NCBI GenBank assembly: GCA_000759655.1
Contig: KN173907.1
Span: forward strand, 13,022-19,383
Origin: Acidicaldus organivorans
GTDB taxonomy: Bacteria > Pseudomonadota > Alphaproteobacteria > Acetobacterales > Acetobacteraceae
Length of the DNA stretch: 6,362 nucleotides
Direction of reading: 5' to 3'
Part shown: piece by piece, positions 1 to 6,362 of the stretch
Layout: the number at the start of each line of letters is the position of its first letter
How positions within the stretch are numbered: position 1 is the stretch's first letter
Translations under genes and position numbers: made by a program
Notes under the pieces: generated by a model
Told to the model about the DNA's origin: nothing
What the model saw: the letters and a program-made list of their open reading frames with translations, nothing else
Database searches by the model: none

Positions 1-23
1 CCAAATACAAGAACGGGGTGCGT

Positions 24-623
24 TCAGGAAATGGCGCGCACCCCCTCCAGCATCAGGGTGGTGACGATCCCGGCATAGGCGTCGCGCGAGAGCGGACCCT
101 CGTCGCGGAACCAGGTATAGACCCAGTTCAGCATCCCGAAGAGCGACATCGTCACCGGCGTGAGGAGATGGCGACCTGGGGCGGTGAGCGGCGGATGGAG
201 CGCGGCCAGCACCGCCGCCACCCGCCGCACGATGCGCCGCTCGATCTCGGTGATTTCGGCGCGCCGCTCGGCAGGCAAAGCACCGAGCGCGTTGAGCTGG
301 ACTTTGTGCGCATCATCGGCGCCGCGGTATTTGTCGAGGATGATGCCGATCAGGCGTCGTAGCCGTTCGGGCGGCGGGAGGGCAGGATCGTCGGCGGCGG
401 CGAGCGCGGCCTCGAGTTCGCCGAGATGGGTGTGGATGATGGCGAAGATCAGCGCTTCCTTGCTCGGATAGTAGTGATAGAGGAGCGCCTTGGAGACGCC
501 GGCATGGGCGGCGATCTGCGCCATCGAGGCCTTCTCCATGCCCTGGCTGGCGAAAACCGCCGCCGCAGCGGCGAGGATGGCGCGTTTCTTGTCCTCGAAA
601 TCGTTGGCGCGCGGACGGGCCAT
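24..623 (-). CDS. TetR/AcrR-family transcriptional regulator, PaaR-like
   Basis: This 199-residue protein has the usual TetR length. Its N-terminal DNA-binding domain spans roughly residues 10-60, with the helix-turn-helix at about 33-52 (AQIAAHAGVSKALLYHYYPS), followed by the typical SKEAL segment. The all-helical C-terminal ligand domain contains LFGMLNWVYTWF (about 160-171), a pattern I associate with TetR regulators of acyl-CoA and phenylacetate genes. The ATG at 623 is preceded by AAGGA eight bases upstream. The gene lies 151 bp downstream of paaK on the same strand, behind a terminator-like stem, so it probably has its own promoter plus some read-through. The neighbourhood and the palindrome before paaI suggest a repressor of phenylacetate genes relieved by phenylacetyl-CoA. 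The TetR assignment is firm; the PaaR role is inferred and the ligand is unproven. Confidence 0.93.
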   Translation of the reverse strand: MARPRANDFEDKKRAILAAAAAVFASQGMEKASMAQIAAHAGVSKALLYHYYPSKEALIFAIIHTHLGELEAALAAADDPALPPPERLRRLIGIILDKYRGADDAHKVQLNALGALPAERRAEITEIERRIVRRVAAVLAALHPPLTAPGRHLLTPVTMSLFGMLNWVYTWFRDEGPLSRDAYAGIVTTLMLEGVRAIS

Positions 624-643
624 GATCTCAATCCTTTCAGCCG

Positions 644-673
644 ATTCTCACCCCGGAGGGCGTGGCGGGTCAA
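644..673 (-). promoter_or_regulatory. candidate sigma-70 promoter of the tetR gene
   Basis: On the minus strand a -35-like TTGACC (668-673) and a -10-like GAGAAT (644-649) are separated by 18 bp, about 20 bp before the tetR start codon. The match to consensus is partial, and no copy of the palindrome found before paaI is visible here. The call rests on pattern only. Confidence 0.3.
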
Positions 674-723
674 GCCGAGCCCAACGGGGGTGGGCGAGAT
701 GGGGGCGAGGGATCAAAAGCGAA

Positions 724-751
724 GCCCGTCCCGGCCTGCGCCTGGACGGGC
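724..751 (-). terminator. candidate intrinsic terminator after paaK
   Basis: The arms GCCCGTCC (724-731) and GGACGGGC (744-751) are perfectly complementary over 8 bp. The 12-nt loop can add an inner 3-bp GGC/GCC stem after a single mismatch. Read on the minus strand, the stem lies 24 bases beyond the paaK stop and is followed by TTCGCTTTTG, a weak T-rich tail. It would end the paaI-paaK transcript before tetR, probably incompletely because the T tract is interrupted. Confidence 0.5.
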
Positions 752-774
752 CCAGAGAGGCGGCTTCCCGCGGC

Positions 775-2077
<1,303 letters not shown>

Positions 2078-2091
<14 letters not shown>

Positions 2092-2626
2092 GGGGCTTCT
2101 CCTCTTCGCTGAGGCGGGTGCCGAGGAAACGGGCGAGGCCTTCGAACAAGGCGACCACTTCGCCATCCGCCCGTCTGAGCACCACCCGGTAGAGGCCGCT
2201 GCGGCCGCGGCGCGCCTCTTCACGCGCTTCGGCGAGGATGCGCTCCCCGCCCCACACCGGGGTGAGATAGGTGATGCTGCAGTGCTGGGCCACGGCGCGT
2301 TCGCCGTGGCTGTTGCAGGCGAAGGCGAAGGCCGAGTCGGCAAGGGTGAAGAGGAAGCCGCCATGGCAGGTACCATGCCCGTTGAGCATCGCCGGGGTGA
2401 TGGTCATGCTGAGACGGGCCACGCCATTTTCCGCCGCCTCGAGCTCCATGCCAAGGCTCTGGCTCGCGCAGTCTTCCTGCCACATGACCCGCCCGGCTGC
2501 GCTGATCGGGGCAGAGGCGGGAAGCGTGGCGGGCGACAGCGCGGGGCAGCGCGGCCCGGCGTGAGAGGCGACGGCGTTTCTTGGCGCGGCGGGCCGCGCC
2601 TTCTCCTGCGAGACGGGATCCTGCAT
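2078..2626 (-). CDS. paaI: PaaI-type hydroxyphenylacetyl-CoA thioesterase (hotdog fold)
   Basis: The protein has 182 residues. PaaI hydrolyses phenylacetyl-CoA and ring-hydroxylated CoA esters, releasing CoA when the pathway stalls. The hotdog core runs from about residue 48 and contains the diagnostic block MLNGHGTCHGG (80-90) then LADSAFAFACNS (95-106); Asn82, Gly89 and Asp97 match the positions expected for binding and catalysis in PaaI. The ATG at 2626 was chosen because GGAGG lies just upstream. An upstream ATG at 2689 would put the promoter and operator inside the gene. About 47 Ala/Pro-rich residues precede the core, longer than typical PaaI of roughly 140-150 residues; Met48 is an alternative start but has poor ribosome-binding context. 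It is the first gene of the cassette with paaK. Confidence 0.92.
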
Positions 2627-2661
2627 GAACCCTCCTCCCTTCCACTCGGCGGGGAGGGTGT

Positions 2662-2689
2662 GACATAAATTGTCCGTCCGGTCAATCAA
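2662..2689 (-). promoter_or_regulatory. candidate promoter of the paaI-paaK operon
   Basis: Read on the minus strand, a -35-like TTGATT (2684-2689) and a -10-like TATGTC (2662-2667) are spaced by 16 bp, about 36 bp before the paaI start codon. The palindromic operator fills the spacer and touches both boxes, a layout suited to repression by occlusion. The hexamers are only moderate matches to consensus. Confidence 0.4.
2669..2686. promoter_or_regulatory. palindromic operator, probable TetR/PaaR-type binding site
   Basis: The 18 bases ATTGTCCGTCCGGTCAAT form an imperfect palindrome of pattern ATTGnCCGnnCGGnCAAT, with 14 of 18 positions symmetric. TetR-family repressors commonly bind palindromes of this size. 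It lies 43 bp before paaI, inside the candidate promoter, while a TetR gene sits at the end of the same cassette. The symmetry is seen in the sequence; the identity of the binding protein is inferred. Confidence 0.6.
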
Positions 2690-2881
2690 TGAATCGGGCC
2701 TTCTCTTCCGGCCTCATCATACCACCCTTTTCGGGGCGGAGCGAGGGATAACCGATCTGCGCCTTGACCAGAGGCGCGGTGGGGTCTCGACGCCCCTCAT
2801 GAGCCGCAGGCTGAGCGCCGTGCTGGGGTCTCTCGTCGAGGGCGTCCTTCTTCCCCTCTCTCTCCGCGCCAGCGGGATCGG
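2690..2881. repeat. non-coding stretch with repeat-like elements before the FkbM gene
   Basis: I see no gene here. The stretch holds a perfect 6-bp hairpin (GCGCCT 2759-2764 with AGGCGC 2772-2777), a direct repeat TGGGGTCTC (2780-2788 and 2824-2832), and an inverted pair GACGCCC (2789-2795) with GGGCGTC (2840-2846). A pyrimidine-rich CCCTCTCTCTCC segment next to a GC palindrome-like stretch ends at the FkbM start codon. The style recalls dispersed intergenic repeats of GC-rich proteobacteria, but no second full copy lies in this window, so the repeat call is tentative. Confidence 0.3.
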
Positions 2882-3646
2882 GTGCGGGCGCGCCTTGCCG
2901 CTCATCTCGCGGCCAAGGGCGAGCGGCGCCTGGCCACTCCGCTTGGTGAACTCGTCCTCGATGCCGCTGCCGGGGCGGGTGCGGCTTCCGCCATCGCCCG
3001 ATTTTTCGAAGATGAACCTGAAACCCTCGCTTGGATCGAGGGGCTGCCCGCAGGCACCGTGCTCCGGGATGTCGGAGCCAATATCGGCATTTACGCCTGT
3101 TACGCCGCGCTCCGGCCCGGGGTGCGGGTGGTGGCGATCGAGCCGGATCCGGTGAATTTTGCCGCGCTCGTCGCCAACATCGAGCGCAACGGCGTGGGAG
3201 AGCGGATCGTGCCGCTTTGTCTCGCTTGGGCGGCGCGGACGAGCATTGCACCTCTTTTCGCACGCGACCGCGAGGCGGGAGCGGCGGGCCGGGCGCTTGG
3301 GGCGCCGCGCGATCACGGCGTTTCCTTTGCGCCTGCGGCAATGATCAGCGTGCCTGCCTTTCGCGCCGAGGCGCTTGCCGCCGTTCTCGGCCTTCCGCCT
3401 CCCTCTCACCTCAAAATCGATGTCGATGGCCTCGCGGGCGACGTGCTCGCCGGTTTTGGTGCTCCGCTCGACGAGGTGACGAACGTGCCGGTCGAGGTCG
3501 AGGGAGAGAATGCGGCCGATCCCGCCTTCATCGAGAGCCCCTTGCACGCGGCGGGGCTCGTTCCGATCCCGCTCCCCGGACCGCGAATGTCGGGACTGAA
3601 CCGCCTCTATGGGCGAAGGGCGCGTGAGGCGGAGGAAGGGGCGTGA
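2882..3646 (+). CDS. FkbM-family SAM-dependent methyltransferase
   Basis: The protein has 254 residues. The class I methyltransferase core is clear: motif I DVGANIG at residues 63-69 for S-adenosylmethionine, the strand VVAIEPDP (83-90) whose Glu87 should contact the ribose, NIERNG (99-104), and the FkbM-type HLKIDVDGLAGDVL (176-189). FkbM proteins usually O-methylate sugars or polyketide-like molecules; the substrate here is unknown. No glycosyltransferase or biosynthetic partner is nearby, and the gene looks monocistronic. The frame is open back to a stop at 2765, but the first usable start is the GTG at 2882, which has no strong ribosome-binding site, so the N-terminus is uncertain by some residues. 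No promoter was recognised. Confidence 0.82.
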   Translation: MRARLAAHLAAKGERRLATPLGELVLDAAAGAGAASAIARFFEDEPETLAWIEGLPAGTVLRDVGANIGIYACYAALRPGVRVVAIEPDPVNFAALVANIERNGVGERIVPLCLAWAARTSIAPLFARDREAGAAGRALGAPRDHGVSFAPAAMISVPAFRAEALAAVLGLPPPSHLKIDVDGLAGDVLAGFGAPLDEVTNVPVEVEGENAADPAFIESPLHAAGLVPIPLPGPRMSGLNRLYGRRAREAEEGA

Positions 3647-3675
3647 GTGACCGGCCGGGCGATGCGGCTCATCTC
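3645..3675 (+). terminator. candidate terminator after the FkbM gene
   Basis: GAGTGACCG (3645-3653) can pair with CGG-TCA-CTC segments at 3665-3675 over 9 bp with two single-base bulges. A strikingly T-rich strip follows (3682-3709, including T6 and T9 runs) in otherwise GC-rich DNA. The stem starts within the FkbM stop codon. The imperfect stem and the few bases before the T run make this a moderate call. Confidence 0.35.
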
Positions 3676-3836
3676 GTCCCACTTTTCCTTTTTTGATGTT
3701 TTTTTCCTTATCGAATACGGGGATTTCTGCTTTGACCTGCCGAGGCTTCGGGCCGAGCGGCGGGGGTCAGCTCCATGCGCCACGCCTGTCGCTTTTGTGC
3801 AATCTCCGCATCCCTCCCCCCTCCGACTATCGCTCA

Positions 3837-3855
3837 CGGGGCAGCGCCTGCCCCG
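3837..3855 (+). other. strong hairpin in the choX upstream region
   Basis: CGGGGCAG and CTGCCCCG form a perfect 8-bp stem around a CGC loop. No T run follows on either strand, so a simple intrinsic terminator is unlikely. It may shape the choX leader RNA or be a remnant of a palindromic repeat. Confidence 0.45.
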
Positions 3856-3970
3856 GACGGTGGGGAGGTGGCTCTCATGTCGCACAGGGATCATCGACGG
3901 ATCGGGAATGAAGGACCGCGTCGCGCCCAGCCCGCCTCCCGCGCCGCGCCGAAAAGAAACCCGCTGGCCA

Positions 3971-3976
3971 AGGAGG
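3971..3976 (+). promoter_or_regulatory. ribosome binding site of choX
   Basis: A perfect AGGAGG ends 7 bases before the ATG at 3984. It fixes the start, which is also where the signal peptide begins. The ATG sits inside a 10-bp self-complementary TCATCGATGA (3978-3987). Confidence 0.85.
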
Positions 3977-3983
3977 CTCATCG

Positions 3984-4928
3984 ATGATCGTCCGCACCCT
4001 CGGTGCGGCAGCCTTCGCCGCTGCCGCCCTTTTTGCCGCAACCCCGCCCACCGCCGCCGCCGAGCCGGAGAGCTGCCGGCCGATCCACATGGCCGATGTC
4101 GGCTGGACCGACAACACGGCACAAAATGGCCTGTTCAATGCGGTAACGAAAGGATTGGGCTATCAGACCAAGATCGACGTCCTGGCCCTGCCCGTCATTC
4201 TCGAAGGGCTCAAGGGCAACAAGCTCGACCTCTTCCTCGACAACTGGATGCCCTCCAACGCCGACGGGGTCAAACCCTATCTCGAAGCGAAGACCATCGA
4301 AATGTTGCCCCCCGATCTCACCGGAGCGGGCTATGGGCCGGTGGTTCCGGATTACATCGCCGCCGCCGGCGTGAAGGACGTCAAGGATCTCGGGCCGAAT
4401 GGCGCCAAGTTCGGTTACAAGTTCTACGGGATCGAGCCCGGCAACGACGGCAACAAGATCGTGCAGAAGGAAATCGACAACCCGGCCTCCGGCCTCAAGA
4501 GCTGGAAACTCGTCAAGTCTTCCGAACAGGGCATGCTCGCCGAGGCCGAACGCGCCATGAACCAGAAGAAATGGATCGTCTTCCTCGGCTGGACGCCGCA
4601 TCCGGTGATGGCGAAGATGAAGATCGTCTATCTCACCGGCTGGGAGGCGGATGGGTTCGGCGCGGCCCAGGTCCATCCCCAGACGCGGGCGGGCTACAGC
4701 CAGGCTTGCCCCAATGTGGGTCACCTGCTCGCCAATCTCAAATTCACCGTGCCGATGGAATCGGAAGTGATGGATGCGATCCTCAAGGGGCAAACCGGTG
4801 ACCAGGCGGGGCTTGCCTGGCTCAAGGCCCATCCCGACGTGCTCAATGCCTGGCTTTCTGGCGTGAGCACGTTTGATGGCAAGCCGGGTCTCTCCGCGGT
4901 GAAGGCCTCGCTCGGTCTCGGCAGCTGA
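3984..4928 (+). CDS. choX: choline ABC transporter periplasmic substrate-binding protein
   Basis: This 314-residue protein captures choline in the periplasm for the ChoWV importer. Residues 1-26 form a signal peptide with one early Arg, an Ala-rich core and a TAAA|EPE-like cleavage site; there is no lipobox Cys. The mature part is the type II glycine-betaine/choline-binding fold (OpuAC-like). The choline-cage residues known from Sinorhizobium ChoX have counterparts at a constant offset of two: Trp41 and Asp43 (GWTDN), Trp88 (DNWMPS), Tyr117 (AGYGP), Asn154 (PGNDGN) and Trp203 (GWTPHP). Cys31 and Cys242 are the only cysteines and could form a disulfide. Permease and ATPase genes follow. Choline specificity is inferred from these residues; acetylcholine or betaine may also bind weakly. 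Confidence 0.95.
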   Translation: MIVRTLGAAAFAAAALFAATPPTAAAEPESCRPIHMADVGWTDNTAQNGLFNAVTKGLGYQTKIDVLALPVILEGLKGNKLDLFLDNWMPSNADGVKPYLEAKTIEMLPPDLTGAGYGPVVPDYIAAAGVKDVKDLGPNGAKFGYKFYGIEPGNDGNKIVQKEIDNPASGLKSWKLVKSSEQGMLAEAERAMNQKKWIVFLGWTPHPVMAKMKIVYLTGWEADGFGAAQVHPQTRAGYSQACPNVGHLLANLKFTVPMESEVMDAILKGQTGDQAGLAWLKAHPDVLNAWLSGVSTFDGKPGLSAVKASLGLGS

Positions 4929-4936
4929 GATGGGGT

Positions 4937-4961
4937 CCCGGGCGGCTTCGCGCCGCCCGGG
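4937..4961 (+). other. intercistronic hairpin between choX and choW
   Basis: CCCGGGCGGC (4937-4946) and GCCGCCCGGG (4952-4961) make a perfect 10-bp GC stem around a TTCGC loop, eight bases after the choX stop. No T run follows, so full termination is unlikely. Such stems after a binding-protein gene typically protect the upstream mRNA or attenuate read-through, so that the binding protein is made in excess of the membrane subunits. That role is inferred here. Confidence 0.6.
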
Positions 4962-4981
4962 GATGAGGCGGGAGAGCGATG

Positions 4982-5888
4982 ATGGAGCGACTCGAAGACT
5001 GGATCCGGGCGCACAAGCTTCCGCTAGGCGAGTGGGCGCGCGACGGGGTGGAGTGGCTCACCGGCCATTATGCACGGTTTTTTGACGGGCTTTCCAACGG
5101 AATCGGCGTTCCGATCAACGCGGTGGTCGATCTGCTGGGGCGCATCCCTCCCCTCCTTTTTTGCGCTCGGTGCGGCGCTGCTCGGCCATTGTCTGCAGCG
5201 GAGCCTCAAAGTCGCGCTCTTCCTGCTTGCCGGCCTTCTCCTCATTCTCAATCTCGGCCTCTGGCAGGAATTCATCGAAACCCTGGTTTTGGTGAGCGCT
5301 GCGGCCTTCGTTTCGCTCCTGTTCGGAGTGCCGATCGGCATCATCGCCGCACGCCGGCCCTGGTTCTATCACGCGCTCGCGCCGGTGCTCGACATGATGC
5401 AGACCATCCCGACCTTCGTCTATCTGGTGCCGACTTTGGTGCTGTTCGGGCTCGGCCTGGTGCCTGGCCTGATCGCCACCGTCATCTTCGCCATTCCCGC
5501 GCCGATCCGTCTCACTTATCTCGGGCTCTCCCAGGTGGACAAGGCGCTGATCGAGGCGGGCGAGGCCTTTGGCTGCACCCGGCGCCAGCTTCTCTTCCGG
5601 GTGAAGCTTCCCGCCGCCTGGCCGAGCCTGATGGCGGGTGTCAACCAGTGCATCATGCTCTCGCTTTCCATGGTGGTGATCGCCGCCCTGGTCGGCGCGG
5701 GCGGACTCGGAACGCCCACGGTGAGAGCGCTCGCCCAGAGCAACGTGGCGCTCGGCGTCGAGGCGGGGCTCGCCATCGTCATCGTCGCGATCGGTCTCGA
5801 CCGCGTGCTGCGTTCCCGCCCGCGCCGCGCCCGCCGCGGCGTCCTTTTGCTTCTTATCGCCCCCCTCATCCGCCGCGCCGCACCGGAC
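4982..5888 (+). CDS. choW: choline ABC transporter permease, frameshifted as given
   Basis: ChoW is the inner-membrane subunit through which choline passes. The start region reads MERLEDWIRAHKLPLGEW; the ATG at 4982 has GGAG seven bases upstream, with another ATG at 4979. This frame is permease-like up to 5161 (GRIPPLLF). The family sequence then continues one base over from 5163 (ALGAALLGHC), so one extra base, most simply in the T6 run, breaks the frame. With one T removed, about 302 residues result: several hydrophobic segments, the conserved DMMQTIPTFVYLVPTLVLFG (137-156), and the EAA-type loop EAGEAFG (191-197) that docks on the ATPase. The body lacks any stop and runs in frame into choV. 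It could be a sequencing indel, a true pseudogene, or (less likely) a recoded gene. Confidence 0.85.
5157..5162 (+). other. T6 homopolymer, site of the choW frameshift
   Basis: The reading frame from 4982 gives permease sequence up to this run. The frame one base ahead gives it from 5163 onward. Reducing T6 to T5 restores one continuous ChoW. The run ends a 19-bp pyrimidine-rich tract (5144-5162) prone to indels in replication and sequencing. Confidence 0.8.
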
Positions 5889-6362
5889 ATGACCCGCGCC
5901 GCCCCCCGTCCGGCATCCCGCCCCGCAGCGCGGCCTGCCCTTCCCGCCGTCCGGTTCGAGGAGGTCGATGTCGTGTTCGGCCCCCGCCGGGAGGAGGCGC
6001 TCGCCATGCTCGACCGGGGCGCGGGGCGCGACGAGGTGATGGACCGTCTTGGTGCGGTGGTCGCGGTGCATGGGGCGAGCCTCTTCGTCAATGCGGAAGA
6101 AATTCTCGTCCTGATGGGGCTTTCGGGCTCGGGCAAATCCTCGCTCCTGCGTTGCTTCAACGGGCTCAACCGAGTGGCACGGGGGTCGGTGTGGGTAGAG
6201 GACGAGGGAGCGCCGATCGACGTCGCGCGCTGTCCGCCCGATGTGCTGAGACGGTTGCGGCGCAATCGGGTCTCGATGGTCTTTCAGCAATTCGCCCTCA
6301 TGCCCTGGCTCACGGTGGCCGAGAATGTGGGGTTTGGGCTCGACCTCCGCGGCATGCCGCGG
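5889..6362 (+). CDS. choV: choline ABC transporter ATP-binding protein, partial (cut by window end)
   Basis: The first 158 residues of the ATPase that drives ChoW are present. After a 20-residue Ala/Pro/Arg-rich leader come VRFEEVDVVFG (21-31) and ALAMLDRGAGRDEV (37-50), an N-terminal segment typical of ChoV rather than of general ABC ATPases. The Walker A GLSGSGKS follows (77-84), then the Q-loop region MVFQQFALMPW (130-140) and TVAENVGFGLDLRGMP. The LSGGQ signature, Walker B and any C-terminal regulatory part lie beyond the window. The start at ATG 5889 is provisional: no ribosome-binding site precedes it, and the frame is open upstream into choW. The ATG overlaps a TGA in the next frame as ATGA, the usual sign of coupled genes. 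Confidence 0.88.
   Translation, partial: MTRAAPRPASRPAARPALPAVRFEEVDVVFGPRREEALAMLDRGAGRDEVMDRLGAVVAVHGASLFVNAEEILVLMGLSGSGKSSLLRCFNGLNRVARGSVWVEDEGAPIDVARCPPDVLRRLRRNRVSMVFQQFALMPWLTVAENVGFGLDLRGMPR

Larger units (their letters stand above)
3676..3983. other. intergenic region upstream of choX
   Basis: No gene is supported in this stretch of about 300 bp. From left to right it holds the T-rich strip (3682-3709), an isolated TTGACC (3732-3737) with no good -10 at the right distance, a pyrimidine-rich stretch, an 8-bp hairpin at 3837-3855, and the choX ribosome-binding site. A weak promoter-like pair TTGATG (3693-3698) and ATACGG (3715-3720) with 16-bp spacing is possible but unconvincing. 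I looked for a BetI-like palindrome of the ATTGAnCGnTCAAT kind and saw none. Some 9-base segments here are complementary to the choX start region. Confidence 0.5.

Noticed and set aside
2627..2689. Upstream ATG at 2689 as the paaI start
   Set aside because: It would place the promoter-like boxes and the palindrome inside the coding region and lacks a ribosome-binding site; 2626 has GGAGG.
2682..3341. Minus-strand open frames of 219 and 321 codons opposite the FkbM gene
   Set aside because: Arg/Pro-rich shadow products; the plus strand carries clear methyltransferase motifs.
3837..3855. Hairpin as a terminator
   Set aside because: No T tract follows on either strand.
3647..4801. Plus-strand open frame of 384 codons overlapping choX
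   Set aside because: Arg/Pro-rich product in a different frame from choX, no ribosome-binding site, and its first 330 bases are non-coding in character.
3978..4832. Minus-strand open frame of 284 codons opposite choX
   Set aside because: The choX strand has a signal peptide, a ribosome-binding site and all ligand residues; the opposite frame has no family features.
5070..5162. ATG at 5070 as an alternative start for the permease in the downstream frame
   Set aside because: The codons 5070-5150 in that frame do not resemble ChoW, while the other frame over the same bases does; no ribosome-binding site precedes it.
5115..6290. Long minus-strand open frame of 391 codons
   Set aside because: It is the antisense of choW and choV, with a very hydrophilic His/Arg/Glu-rich product as expected opposite a membrane protein. 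It could mislead gene finders because the true gene is split by a frameshift and cut at the window end.

Overview
The window is GC-rich DNA with tightly packed genes, GC-rich third positions and few rare codons. The gene families fit an alphaproteobacterium, perhaps of the Rhodospirillales/Acetobacteraceae type. The taxon is an inference from base composition and family resemblance and cannot be fixed from this sequence.

Left part (24-2689, all on the minus strand): a phenylacetate-activation cassette read right to left. A promoter overlapping an 18-bp palindromic operator lies before paaI (hotdog-fold acyl-CoA thioesterase). paaI overlaps paaK (phenylacetate-CoA ligase) by 14 bp. A stem-loop terminator candidate follows paaK, and then comes a TetR-family regulator resembling the PaaR type. 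The likely logic is that PaaK makes phenylacetyl-CoA, PaaI hydrolyses stalled CoA esters, and the TetR protein represses from the palindrome until a CoA ester accumulates. The ring-epoxidase and downstream paa genes are not in the window.

Middle (2690-3983): a non-coding stretch with repeat-like character, a lone FkbM-family SAM methyltransferase on the plus strand with a GTG start at the edge of that stretch, a possible terminator, and a 337-bp gap with a T-rich strip and one strong hairpin.

Right part (3984-6362, plus strand): a choline ABC importer, choX-choW-choV. ChoX carries every choline-cage residue I recall for the family, at the expected spacing. A perfect 10-bp hairpin separates choX from choW. 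As given, choW has a one-base frameshift at a T6 run (5157-5162). Beyond it the permease frame runs with no stop straight into the choV ATPase, which is cut by the window end. This is either a permease-ATPase fusion or a second one-base indel hiding an ordinary ATGA overlap at 5889-5892.

I see no mobile element, CRISPR array, tRNA or rRNA, and no clearly new biological system. The points most worth checking are the choW frameshift and apparent choW-choV fusion, and the palindromic operator before paaI.
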